Shown here in pieces: positions 12,857 to 25,000 of a stretch of 64,000 nucleotides of DNA (the stretch's first letter is position 1; every line of letters starts with the position of its first letter). Where the stretch lies: contig OX392527.1 in assembly GCA_947623455.1 (NCBI GenBank), positions 47,660,401 to 47,724,400 on the forward strand, written 5' to 3'. A program made the translations under genes and the position numbers. The notes beneath the pieces are model-generated. The model did not search any database. It saw only the letters and a program-made list of their open reading frames with translations, and had not been told where the DNA came from. This stretch comes from Mimachlamys varia (lineage: Eukaryota > Mollusca > Bivalvia > Pectinida > Pectinidae).

Positions 12857-13199
12857 CCTACACACTTTATATGAAAAAGAAAAATTAAAAAATATTAAGA
12901 TACCTTTTACTATTTCATTGAAAGCTCTTTTCTAATTTAGCTAGAAACTGCAAGCAAGAAAAATGTCAAATAAATCGGAACTCTCATTTGTTGGAGGTAA
13001 ACAAAGAGTGCAGGGACTCTCTTACCTTAACCACTTGAACATCATTTTCAAATAAATTTATTCCGAAAAATTAATGGTTTATATATCTATGTAGACATTA
13101 GATCTGTAAAAAGGTAGATTTTCCAGACAAAATGAAAATGAAGTTGATGAATGTTTTTTAGTAACTGACAGTTAACTGAACTGTCATTTAGGGTAATTT

Positions 13200-13297
13200 A
13201 TTATCAACTCTTTCACCCCTGAAATTGTATAATGAACTATTCAAACCTTTGAACTGGAAGAGTCCAAATCTGTCTCCAGAGGTGTGTTAACACATGT
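13200..13297. mobile_element. Palindromic MITE family 1 copy
   Basis: Reads 'ttcacccctgaaattgtata', then 'aatgaactattcaaacc', then 'tggaagagtcc' and ends 'ccagaggtgtgtt'. Degenerate relative to the 47-57 kb copies. It abuts the 32-bp minisatellite that follows. Confidence 0.7.
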
Positions 13298-13318
13298 CAA
13301 TCAAATGTTAGCATGTAG

Positions 13319-13798
13319 ATATAGTAACAGAACACAAGGTTAATGTTGACACATAGTAACAGAACACAAGGTTAATGTTGACACATAGTAACAGAACACA
13401 AGGTTAATGTTGACACATAGTAACAGAACATAAGGTTAATGTTGTCACATAGTAACAGAACACAAGGTTAATGTTGTCACATAGTAACAGAACACAAGGT
13501 TAATGTTGACACATAGTAACAGAACACAAGGTTAATGTTGACACATAGTAACAGAACATAAGGTTAATGTTGACACATAGTAACAGAACACAAGGTTAAT
13601 GTTGACACATAGTAACAGAACACAAGGTTAATGTTAACACATAGTAACAGAACACAAGGTTAATGTTGACACATAGTAACAGAACACAAGGTTAATGTTG
13701 ACACATAGTAACAGAACACAAGGTTAATGTTGACACATAGTAACAGAACACAATGTTAATATTGACACATAGTAACAGAACACAAGGTTAATATGTCA
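13319..13798 (+). repeat. 32-bp minisatellite, about 15 copies
   Basis: The unit contains 'catagtaacagaacacaagg' and 'ttaatgttgaca'. The copies are nearly identical; the common substitutions are gttgtc, gttaac and cataagg. Such homogeneity suggests recent expansion. Non-coding. Confidence 0.95.
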
Positions 13799-14290
13799 AC
13801 ACAAGACAATATGTACAGACCTCCCTAATCAAAGCCAGTCAGTAGGCATCTATCACATTGCTAGCAGTAAGTCTTTTGTAGAAACATCTTTTACACCATT
13901 GTCTATTTTTCTAGCTCTTCACCAAACTCTAAAGGGTTGCAACTGGCTTTTAATTGTCAACATCTCATTTTCAATAAAATTGGAATAATGTTTTCAAGAT
14001 TTGATTTCAATTTCTATTTGCATTCATCATGATATATGTCATTCTGTTGTAATTCAAGGTTCTACGGTCGTTGCCAAGGCTCTTGTACACTGAAATTTGC
14101 ATGGGAGTGAAAACGTAGCGATTAATTACCTGTGTCCAATCTGAACAATGATAATTGTACCCATGACCTTTTTATGTGACCATAGCATGTTAATTCACCT
14201 TTCATCTCGACATCAGCTTCTGACCTGCAATCAGTCTGATCATTAGTAACCGATTCTATGACCCTTGCAGGTGGACATAAAACCTGTAAT

Positions 14291-14303
14291 TGACCTTTGA
14301 CCC
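14291..14303 (-). promoter_or_regulatory. DR1-type nuclear receptor element
   Basis: The + strand reads TGACCTTTGACCC. The reverse complement is GGGTCAAAGGTCA, two AGGTCA-like half-sites spaced by one base, the arrangement bound by RXR, HNF4 and PPAR-type receptors. It lies in a stretch (about 14170-14510) with many 'tgacc(t)' and 'cctttgacc' words, about 4.5 kb upstream of the first coding exon of the receptor. Binding is inference. Confidence 0.35.
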
Positions 14304-15134
14304 TGACATCTAGCGCCTAAACTGCAACAATTTAGATTGCTAGTCTTGACACCATGACTTTTGCATTTGAACATTACATTTTTAACCGATAATCAAGCTG
14401 TTCATGTTAGATTTATACCTACAATTTACCTTTGACCTTGACATTGGCAACTTAACTGTGACCTATTTGACTTTTGGTATCAGGACTCTATGACCTTTGC
14501 ATTTGAACTTAAGTACCCATAATAGCATTTTTGGATTTCTTTCCTGAAATTTAATCAATTTCCTGTGGATGACTTCCAGTCCAGATTTGTGTATGGAAGT
14601 TACCTCCCCTGTGGTGTGGAATGCTGCAGGCTTTGTATACCCTGCTCAGGACTGTGATTAATGTTGACAAACCAGTTGGCCTGTTTTTAATTTTCAGGGG
14701 TATTATAAAGCTTGACAGCCTTGTTAATTTTAACGCAGGCCTTGAAGTCTTTTTTATCGGCTCACTATGAAGCAACATCAAATCTTTATGCCCGTCTTTA
14801 TTTCATAAACAAAAGACTCCAAGTCCAACAGGTCTAGCAATTTAAAACTCAATAAATAAATGCAATCCAGGACATAGCTTATGTACACTGGCAAGTGAAC
14901 CAATGAAAATGTAGCTTTCATCTGTAAAGGATGATAAACTGAATGCACATTTAGTAAAAACTGTAAGTTGTCTACATATTGTATATCATCAAGTTGTTCA
15001 ATTATCAGCAGAAGGGAATATGGGCTGAAAAAACGCTCCGCACAATGACACCTGTAGCCCACAATGACACTTTATTGTACGATGACACCTGTAGCATACG
15101 CTTGTATATGGGAAAACAACAATGTAGTGGGATA

Positions 15135-17300
15135 AGGATCCTTAAGGGGAGGTTACTGTAAATGGGAAATGAAAGTGTCAAGGGACAAGGTTCATTAATT
15201 AAGGGAATGTTACTATAAAAAGGTAAATCATAGAATGATTGGGCAAGGATCTTTATTTAAGGGGAGGTAACAGTTTACAGGATCAATCAAAGTATTTTTG
15301 GTCAGGGTTCCTTAATTAAGGAGAGGTTACCGTATAGAGGTAAACCATAGTGTAGTGGACAGGGATCCTTAAGGGGAGGCTACTCTATATATGTAAGTCA
15401 CAAAGTAGAGGAACATTAATCTTAATGGGAGGCTACTCTAATTAAGTAAGTCACAAATTAAAGAAACATGATCCTTAGGGGGAGGCTACTCTAACCACAG
15501 AGTAGAGGAACAAGGATCCTTAAGGGAAGGCTACAATATATATGTAAGTCACAAAGTAAAAGAACAAGGATCCTTAAGGGGAGGCTACTTTATATATGTA
15601 AGTCACAAAGTAAAGGAACAAGATCCTTAAGGGGAGGTTACTCTATATATGTACACTACAGAGTAGAGGAACACTTAAGGGAGGCTACTCTATATATGTA
15701 AACCACAGAGTAGAGAAATGTGGATCCTTAAGGGAGGCTACTCTATATATGTAAACCACAGAGTAGAGAAATGTGGATCCTTAAGGGAGGCTACTCTATA
15801 TATGTAAACCACAGAGTAGAGAAATGTGGATCCTTAAGGGAGGCTACTCTATATATGAAAACCACAGAGTAGAGAAATGTGGATCCTTAAGGGAGGCTAC
15901 TCTATATATGTAAACCACAAAGTAAAGGAACAAGATCCTTAAGGGAGGCTACTCTATATATGTAAACCACAGAGTAGAGAAATGTGGATCCTTAAGGGAG
16001 GCTACTCTATATATGTAAGTCACAAAGTAAAGGAACAAGATCCTTAAGGGAGGCTACTCTATATATGTAAACCACAGAGTGGAGAAATGTGGATCCTTAA
16101 GGGAGGCTTCTCTATATATGTAAACCACAGAGTAGAGAAATGTGGATCCTTAAGGGAAGCTACTCTATATATGTAAGTCACAAAGTAAAGGAACAAGATC
16201 CTTAAGGGAGGCTACTCTATATATGTACACTACAGAATAGAGGAACAAGGATCCGTAAGGGGAGGCTACTCTATATATGTAAGTCACAAAGTAAAGGAAC
16301 AAGATCCTTAAGGCGAGGCTATTCTATATAGGTAAGTCACAAAGTAAAGGAACAAGATCCTTAAGTCGGGGCTACTCTATAAATGTACACTACAGAGTAG
16401 AGGAACAAGGATCCTTATGGGCAGGCTACTCTATATATGTAAACCACAGAGTAGAGGAACAAGGATCCTTAAGGGGAGGCTACTCTATATATGTAAGCCA
16501 CAGAATAGAGGAACAAGGATCCTTAAGGGGAGGCTACTCTATATATGTACACTACAGAATAGAGAAACAAAGATCCTTAAGGGGAGGCTACTCTATATAT
16601 GTACACTACAGAATAGAGGAACAAGGATCCTTAAGGGGAGGCTACTCTATATATGTAAACCACAGAGTAGAGGAACAAGGATCCTTAAGGGGAGGCTACT
16701 CTATATATGTACACTACAGAATAGAGGAACAAGGATCCTTAAGGGAGGCTACTCTATATATGTAAGTCACAAAGTAAAGGAACAAGATCCTAAAGGGAGG
16801 CTACTCTATATATGTAAACCACAGAGTAGAGGAATAAGGATCCTTAAGGGGAGGCTACTCTGTATATGTAAACCACAGAGTAGAGGAACAAGGATCTTTA
16901 AGGGGAGGCTACTCTATATATGTACACTACAGAATAGAGGAACAAAGATCCTTAAGGGGAGGCTGCTCTATATATATACACTACAGAATAGAGGAACAAG
17001 GATCCTTAAGGGGAGGCTACTCTATATATTCAAACCACAGAGTAGAGGAACAAGGATCCTTAAGGGGAGGCTACTCTATATATGTACACTACAGAATAGA
17101 GGAACAAGGATCCTTAAGGGGAGGCTACTCTATATATGTAAACCACAGAGTAGAGCAACAAGGATCCTTAAGGGGAGGCTACTCTATATATGTACACTAC
17201 AGAGTAGAGGAACAAGGATCATTAAGGGGAGGCTACTCTATATATGTAAGTCACAAAGTAAAGGAACAGGATCCTTAAGGCAAGTTTGTAAACCACAGAG
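15135..17300 (+). repeat. 54-bp minisatellite, about 40 copies
   Basis: Each unit has 'ggatccttaaggggagg', then 'ctactctatatatgta', then one of three middles (aaccacagagtagagg, cactacagaatagagg, agtcacaaagtaaagg) and 'aacaa'. CTACTCT and AGAGTAG within a unit form a short inverted repeat, so every such unit can fold. The early part (to about 15650) is degenerate. From 16417 the 54-bp register holds and leaves a 296-codon frame open; its 18-residue periodicity shows it is a repeat artefact. Confidence 0.95.
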
Positions 17301-18778
17301 GTCCTAAGAGGTTTTACCAGTAGTGACAAGGTACAGTACCGACACCTATTAAGTGAAGGAAATAACACAATGACATGTAAGAAACCTGTGAAATAAGAAC
17401 CAGAAAATGATACCTGTACACCTGTTGAGTATATGAGGTTGGCCACACAAAGCTGACCTGCTGTAACATGTGAGCTAATGAGAGACAAACTGATTGATGA
17501 CAGGTCCTGTCCGCCATAATTTGTTTTCCTGTAATCTGTTGTCATAACAGTACAGGCAATGATGAATACCTTCCGAGTATCTTTCATGAATAATTAAAAG
17601 CATAATTAGTCCCATTTTACGGCCCATTTCGTCATGATGTGCTACCTGTATTGACACAATGTAAATAGTAAAGTACATACATGTATATATAATATATATA
17701 TTAGCTACAACACTTAATATATACATGTCTTTAAAAAAAATATAAGTTAATTTGATTTTTACCTGTCGTATATAAATTGATGTCTTTCTTCAAAACATTA
17801 ACGGATACAAACTCTGGGATATATCGCCCTGAGCTCCGTAGGTTATTGACAGGTTCACAGTGGCTGTCTAAATGGACACTGGGACCGCCTGGTGGTTCTT
17901 TCTTATCTCCAGTAACCCTGCCCACTCCTTACATGAAAGATTTGGTCGGGTAAAAACTGGAAAGTTGATTAGAGGTATACATTATGACGTCGTCGTCATA
18001 AGCTAAGAGTACATCTGATACAGTTAGATCAAGGTTACTGATTAGCCCATTTGTGATGATGGAAGGAATGTTTATATTTTTGTTTTCTTTCATCCGCTAA
18101 AAGTACAATATACCTAAATGTACTGTTGGTACACGGTTGAAAATAGGATATTTCATTATGGTTTTAATGAGGCCTAGTGATCATCTTTGAATGGGCAACG
18201 GAAAGAGCAGGGGTGATTTTGAGTATGAGTCCATTACGATGGCGTCACCTCCGACAGGCATCCATCATCGTCAGATTAGGCAATTCAGACGTTGGTGTTC
18301 TGTGCAGGCCAGACACAGCCTTGTCAGAATCTACCTCTTTAATATCCATAATCATATATTCACTATAGATCAGAGGCTAATGACATAACTTTCAGTATGG
18401 CTTTAATTTTTACAGTCATTATGCTGTTGAATCAAGCCAACAGCCATATAGTATTTAAGGAGCCCAGGTTTTTTTTAAAGGCATTTGGACTATCGGGCAT
18501 ATTATCATTACATTAGATGTATATCATCTCGGTATGAATATGTGATTGTAGATTATGCACATTAGTACATGTTTCGTCGTCGTGTGTGTGTGGTGGCAAG
18601 ATTTGTTTGTCCGTAGTGATTTCAACTTTTGTCTCACCCGGGATTAGAGGTGCATGCATACATATGTGGCAACAGCTAACGCGGACTAATATTTAGATCA
18701 TACCTGGAGGGTCCAAGATGTTATTTCGGTCCAGTGTACATCATACATGTTGTGTCACTCCTGGAGAACTTGCTTTAG
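17301..18778. other. Upstream flank of receptor coding exon 1
   Basis: No gene is supported. Several overlapping short frames lie at 18177-18388 but resemble no protein I know. Microsatellite-like TA sequence occurs near 17680-17725. The 5' untranslated exon(s) and promoter of the receptor may lie here or further upstream; I see no decisive promoter element. Confidence 0.4.
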
Positions 18779-18856
18779 AGGCATAAGAAAAGTCTGTCGA
18801 GCAGACACCTCGGGGACTCCGGGCTAGGAGACGACTTACCAGTGCTGTACGCTAGC

Positions 18857-19076
18857 ATGGAGGAGTGGTACGCATTATACAGGAGTCAGTACTACTGCCG
18901 GCTACAGCGACACATGGCTTTGGCCTACGGGGGTCACCACAAGTGGCCCAGCCACCAGTATGACATGTGGCGTATCGGACGGGACAATATCCCGTGGCAA
19001 CTGTCCCCAACAGCTGAGGTTGACCAAGGCAGCAAGGAGTACAACGCTCTCAACTACCAATATCACCTCCACCAAG
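18857..19076 (+). CDS. Receptor coding exon 1 (A/B domain, start)
   Basis: The ATG at 18857 has A at -3 and G at +4. It opens 73 codons plus one base, beginning [17 protein letters not shown], rich in Tyr, Gln, His and Trp. GC content and codon choice stand out from the flanks. The donor CACCAAG|GTATGG leaves phase 1, which matches the acceptor of exon 2 at 33272. The frame stays open upstream to a TAG at 18776-18778, so an earlier non-AUG-encoded extension or upstream exon cannot be excluded. Linkage to exon 2 over a 14.2-kb intron rests on phase, strand and absence of any other gene. Confidence 0.75.
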
Positions 19077-22000
19077 GTATGGTCATTAGGGTCTCCACCA
19101 AGGTATGGTCATTAGGGTCTCCACTGAGGTATGGTCATTAGGGTCTCCACCAAGGTATGGTCATTAGGGTCTCCACCAAGGTATGGTCATTAGGGTCTCC
19201 ACCAAGGTATGGTCATTAGGGTCTCCAACAGGGTACTGTGTCCTAGCAGGGAATACCAAAGCAACGGTACTGTGTCCTGGGTAGGACTAGGACACACAGC
19301 CTAAGGTATTGTGTCCTGTGGTAGAACTAGGACACACAGCCTAAGGTATTGTGTCCTGGGTAGGACTAGGACACACAGCCTAAGGTATTGTGTCCTGTGG
19401 TAGAACTAGCGGGGAATACAGAAGCCAAGGTATTGTGTCCTGGGATGGGACTAGCGGGGAATACTGAAGCCAAGGTACTGTGTCCTGGGTTGGGGCTATC
19501 AGAGAATATCAAAGCCAAGGTACTGTGTCCTGGGTTTGGGGCTATCAAAGTATACCAGATCCACCGTACTGAAAATCAAAGGGACTGTTTCCTGAAGTTA
19601 TTCTAGTATATCAAAGCCAAGACACTGAAGTGTCTCCTGGGGTGGGGTTAGCAGGGTATACCAGAACCATGGGACTGTCTCCTGGGGTGGGGCTAGCAGG
19701 GTATACCAGAGCCATGGGACTGTCTCCTGGGGTGGGGCTAGCAGGGTATACCAGAGTCAATAGACTGTCTCCTTGGGTAGGGCAAGCAGTGTATACCAGA
19801 GTCAAAGGACTGTCTCCTGGGTTGGGCTAGCAGGGTATACCAGAGCCATGGGACTGTCTCCTGGGGTAGGGCTAGCAGTGTATACCAGAACCATGGGACT
19901 GTCTCTTGGGGTGGGGCTAACAGAGTATACCAGAGCCATGGGACTGTCTCTTGGGGTAGGGCTAGCAGGGTTTACCAGAGCCATGGGACTGCCTCCTGGG
20001 GTGGGGCTAGCAGGGTATACCAGAGCCATGGGACTGTCTCCTGGGGTAGGGCTAGCAGGGTATACCAGAGCCATGGGACTGTCTCTTGGGGAAAGGGCTA
20101 GAAGGGTACACCAGAGTCAAAGGACTGTCTCCATGGGTTGGGGTTAGCAGGGTATACCCAAGTCAAAGGACTGTCTCCGGGGGTGGGGCTAAGGGGATAA
20201 ACAAAAGCCAAAAGCAATGTCTTGTTGAGTCGGGGCTTATAGGTCAAACCTTCTTCTAGGTATTGTTTATGGGTGGGAAGTAGAAATTACAGATAGAGTA
20301 AGCTGTATATTCTTTCTTAAGTATTACCCAGGTACTGTTATGAGGTGGGTACTAACCCTCATTACGTCTGACGATGTAAGTCTCAAAGACCCAGCATGGT
20401 CATTTGTATACATCCTTACTATGTCTACTTTCCATTTCAAAAGGCACCAAAGTCTGCAAAACTTATTGATAGATTATTCCTGGTAGATAATGATAGGTTG
20501 TTATCATGTCTGGGAGGCCATTTTTTAATTGATGCTGATCGATCAATATCAATATATCGGAGCTATGAAACATGATTATTGCATTTTCATGATCCCCTCA
20601 TTCTTATGAAATGGCCTTCTGTTACTTGTTAAATGGGCAATTTTTGTAGATATTTGTCTGGAATTCACAAATGTTTCTGCTTAACGCTATTGTCTGACAA
20701 TAATAAAAAAAAAAAGACTTCTTCTGAAAAATTACATGACCTTCACCAGATTCAGGAATTCGTTTTTTCTTCATTTTTTCGTCTTTATTGCTAAAATTTT
20801 GACATTAGTCTGTTCAAACTGCAAATATTTTAAAGTTTGATTTTTTTCTATCTTTGAGATTAAATGCCATAAAGAGTATAGTAGTTTTACCAAGTAGACG
20901 ATTATTCTCCTACCGGCACTGTAAAATTGTCTGGTCGGAAGATTAAGATCAGTTTAATGTTTCACACCCTCACAATTGTTTGTAGGAAAGTTTCGGCAAA
21001 GTCGGAATTTTACAGAACCAAACAACATTAACCGAAAAATTTAGCGATTCTATGGTGGAAAATAATAAAAACTGTAATATTTAAAAAGAACAAATTTTAC
21101 ATTATTGATTGTTTTCTTGTTATCTTAAATCGCTATTACTGAAATGTCTGACTTTTCTGTTTTCCAATCTTATGTTGCTATTATTAAAATATCAAACAAA
21201 ATTGTTTCAAAAAAATTTGAATCAGAGAATTTTAAATCCAAAATTTAGTGGACAAGATCTGTTTGAAATACATGCTTCAAAATAATTGTAATTGCATTTT
21301 ATCATTAAAACTTATTTTGAATTTAAGACATATGTTTAAGATTATGATTTGTCAATCGAAAAGAATAGAGGAAAAAGAAAACTGGTGTAAACTTTTGATG
21401 ATGCTCTTGAAATATAATTCAGTTTAAATTCAATAACATATTGATAATTCAAAGACACATTTTTTCTCTCAATTCCTTCTGCATAAATAATTGAATTTTC
21501 TGAAATCATACAAGGCAAATTAATCTTTTACTTGAATTTTCATTTTGACATATTTGTTTGAAATGGCATTTGTGGCTTAAAAAACTGTTTAATACACTAA
21601 TATACAGGGAAAATGAAGAAAAATTTCTAAGAGATAAGATATGTAGAATTAAAAACATATTTTAAATAGAGATAAATATATATACTTCATTTCATTTTCA
21701 CTTTGAAAGATTTTATTTGAAACTGTATTTTTGCACTAAAAAAACCCAAAAAACAATACAGAATAAGGGAAGAAAACTGTATTGCATTTAACTTCTTAGA
21801 ATGTACTGTAATTGAAATATAGTTCAGCTAATATTTTAAATAGAGATATCTTCTACTTTAATTTTCACTTTGACAGTTTTATTTGATACTGCATTTTTGT
21901 ACTGAAAGATGAAGAAAATGTATCACATTGAACTACAAAGAAAATAAGTATGGAAAAAATACTTCAATTAATGTTTCAAATAAAGATATTATTAACTTTC

Positions 22001-25000
22001 CTTTTCACTTCAATTTTTGCACTTACGTACTTATAATTTAATTGTTGGGTCCGCTATGACAAATTTCGTCAATTGGCTGTGTGATGACTGGCATAAAATC
22101 ATTAGTGCATAAATATCAGCGTCACTGTTTCCTGGTCTTTTTTTTTTCTAAAATATCGCTACCATCTGTTGATATAACAGCTGTCTTATGTCATTTCACA
22201 ATTACGTTAATATACTGTACTGGGCTTCAAAAACAGGAGAGAAAAAAATGAACGATTACATTATTTCACCTGTAAATTTGTTTTATACTATGTTCACTTG
22301 TCAAAGTTTGTGTCACATACTGTAAATTATCGTCCCTACAAAATTAAAAAAAATTCAATGAATAAAATAATGCCACTTTCAAACAAATTCAAAATATGAA
22401 ATAAAAAGTTTTGCTTTGTATTTTAGACAATTGACATAAAAAATGGTTAAAGGCGTTTATTTTATACACTGTAGGTTAATGAAGAATACATTTTCTTAAT
22501 ACTTTGAAAAGCCCAGTAAAACTTTATTTAATAAAGTTTGTCAGCAATATAGAAATGTGTGTGAAAAGGACCGTAATAAAAATTTCTAGAATATTCATTG
22601 TTTATTCTTACAATTTAATAAAAAAATTTCGGTTTCTTTAGTTATTTCGACCAATTTTTGAACCAGCAATCAAATGTTGACGACAATGAAATCGAAGGTG
22701 TCACAATATAGGGTTTGATGAGATGACAAATGTTGTCATAGTCTTGTATACGACATTTGCCTCCATAGGTAATGCATTTATTGAAGAATTAATGCAGAGC
22801 AATTGTAAATATTATTGACATGACAACTCTGATATTTGTACCAGACACATTTTAAAGGCCCAATATACGTAACTTCAGGAAATTTTTCGTAATTCTGAAA
22901 AATTCTGAAAAAAACCCAGTTGATGATCATGCAAAAATAAGCCTAAAACGAACTAAACCCGAGCGGTAACTAACAAGAAACTCTTGACAGAAAATTCCAA
23001 AGAATTGAAAATAATTCAGGTGGGGCCCACTTCAACAACAAGCCGAAGTTAGAAGACAGTTTAAAAATGGACGCGTGTTTACAAATACCGAGTTTCAACT
23101 GCTGCTGTACCGGTAGCCGCATCAGAATTCATCTTGAATATTGCTAATATCAGTTAATCTTAACTAAATCTATAAATATGATAAGTTATTAGGCTTGATT
23201 TTCGCTTGAAGTTTTGCCGAAAGATACGTATATTGGGCCTTTAATATGCATCCCGACCTTTAAAACACATCTTTAAAGTTAAGAAAAGGTTTTTTTAACT
23301 TTTTACAAAATATTTATGAATAGACACATACATAGATATGCATTTATTATTTGACTATTCAGTCAGCTTTATATTCAAAATTTTGATCGGCAAAACGCAA
23401 CATCAAATGAATTTGCAATAGGGGAAAGAAAAAAGGATACCTCATACCAAAGTTTCTTAAAACTAGAGGTCAATTTTTAAATCGACTGAAGAACATATCA
23501 AATATTGCTTCTACTGACTCAAAAACACCAGGAATATTTTGTAGGTTTCCTTAATGTTTGGATAGCGGTTGTAAAACTATATCATATGTTTTTCATGAAT
23601 CATAAAAGGGGAAATTTTGCATTGGGTTACTGGAAATATTTTCTGCCCTTCTAAGCCAAAGCCCTGAATTTGACATTAGGAATGTTTTGGTTTTATACAC
23701 AGTTTTATACTAGGCAGTATACACAATATATTACATGTCCATTGGATTTTGGGAATGTAATGTATGTTTCTTAAAACAAAGAACTTTAAAGAATCTATAG
23801 AGCACTGTGGAACTTAAATATATCATTGGATGTTGGAAATTTATTGTAGGATTCTTACAATAAAGAGCTCGCCTGATTGTTGAGTTTGGAAATATCTTGG
23901 GATATTTTTGTATACCTTGGGATGTAGGAATATTATGGTATAATTCTTATAAATTATAACATAACTATGAATTTTATATATAGTTCAGAATTATGTTGGG
24001 AATATTTTTGTATGCCGTCATAGGCTGGTTGGAAACTGGAAAACACAAAGAAAACACTAACATGGTCAGAAATTGAATCCCAGCCGCCTTTGTGAAAGGC
24101 AATTGTGCTATCCTCTGCCCTTCCAACCTCCGAAACGAAGCACTTTAAAAACCATATAGAGTGTACTAGGAATATTTTGTATGTAAGAGTATTATATTTG
24201 GTTTTTTGGGCTCAAAGAAAAAAAATTACTTTGTGCATTTTCTAAATTAAAGTTTAAATATTATACTGGTAGTACATGTGTGTGACTCTTGGCTGGGTCC
24301 TGGTCACCGAGTTATACAAAATGGTTTATTCGACTCCAGACATTGATGTCATGTGCAACTTGATTTTATATAAGTTAAGTGCTATTTAAAACTGAAACCA
24401 TTCAGGATGTATCGCTTTTAATGTTCTGTCGCTTCCTCATTGAACAGTGTTACATTTAAAGTGAATCCTGATCGCTTGCGAACACGTGGTTGCACAATTG
24501 CATGAGTCAACGAGAAAAGGATGTAAATCGTAACAAGAAACATGTAGAGTTTGTGATCCCTGGCTGTGATGATGACTTGACGCTTATTGAAGGATCCTGT
24601 TACGGAAAATAAAACTAAACATATCGCAAGAAAAGGTTTCATATCGATGTTTTATATGATGTCCATTGAAACCACAGACTAGACCTCGAAATTTTGTAAC
24701 AAGGCGCGATGAAACCACAGACTTTATAAGGAACATTGAAATCAAAAACTAGACCTAATTTTGTATAAAAGGTACATTGAAATTTTAGACTAGGCCTAAT
24801 TTTGGATAAAAACTGTATAAGGTACATTGAAACCCAAGACTAGACTTGATTTTGTATGAATGTACATTGAAATATAAGACTAGACCTAATTATATGTTTT
24901 ATATGATGTTCATTGAAACTACAGACTAGACCTCGAAATTTTGTAACAAGGCACTATGAAAGCACAGACTTCATAAATAACATTAAAACCAAAGACTAGA

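Noticed and set aside
16417..17307. 296-codon frame with repeats of LKGRLLYIC
   Set aside because: It is the in-register part of the 54-bp minisatellite; the 18-residue period equals the DNA unit and the flanks have no coding signal.
18177..18388. Additional receptor exon upstream of exon 1
   Set aside because: Two overlapping frames with no domain, no matching splice sites and no coding bias comparable to exon 1.
19366..20147. Frames on both strands with [18 protein letters not shown] or complementary repeats
   Set aside because: By-product of the 45-bp array, open on both strands at the same place.
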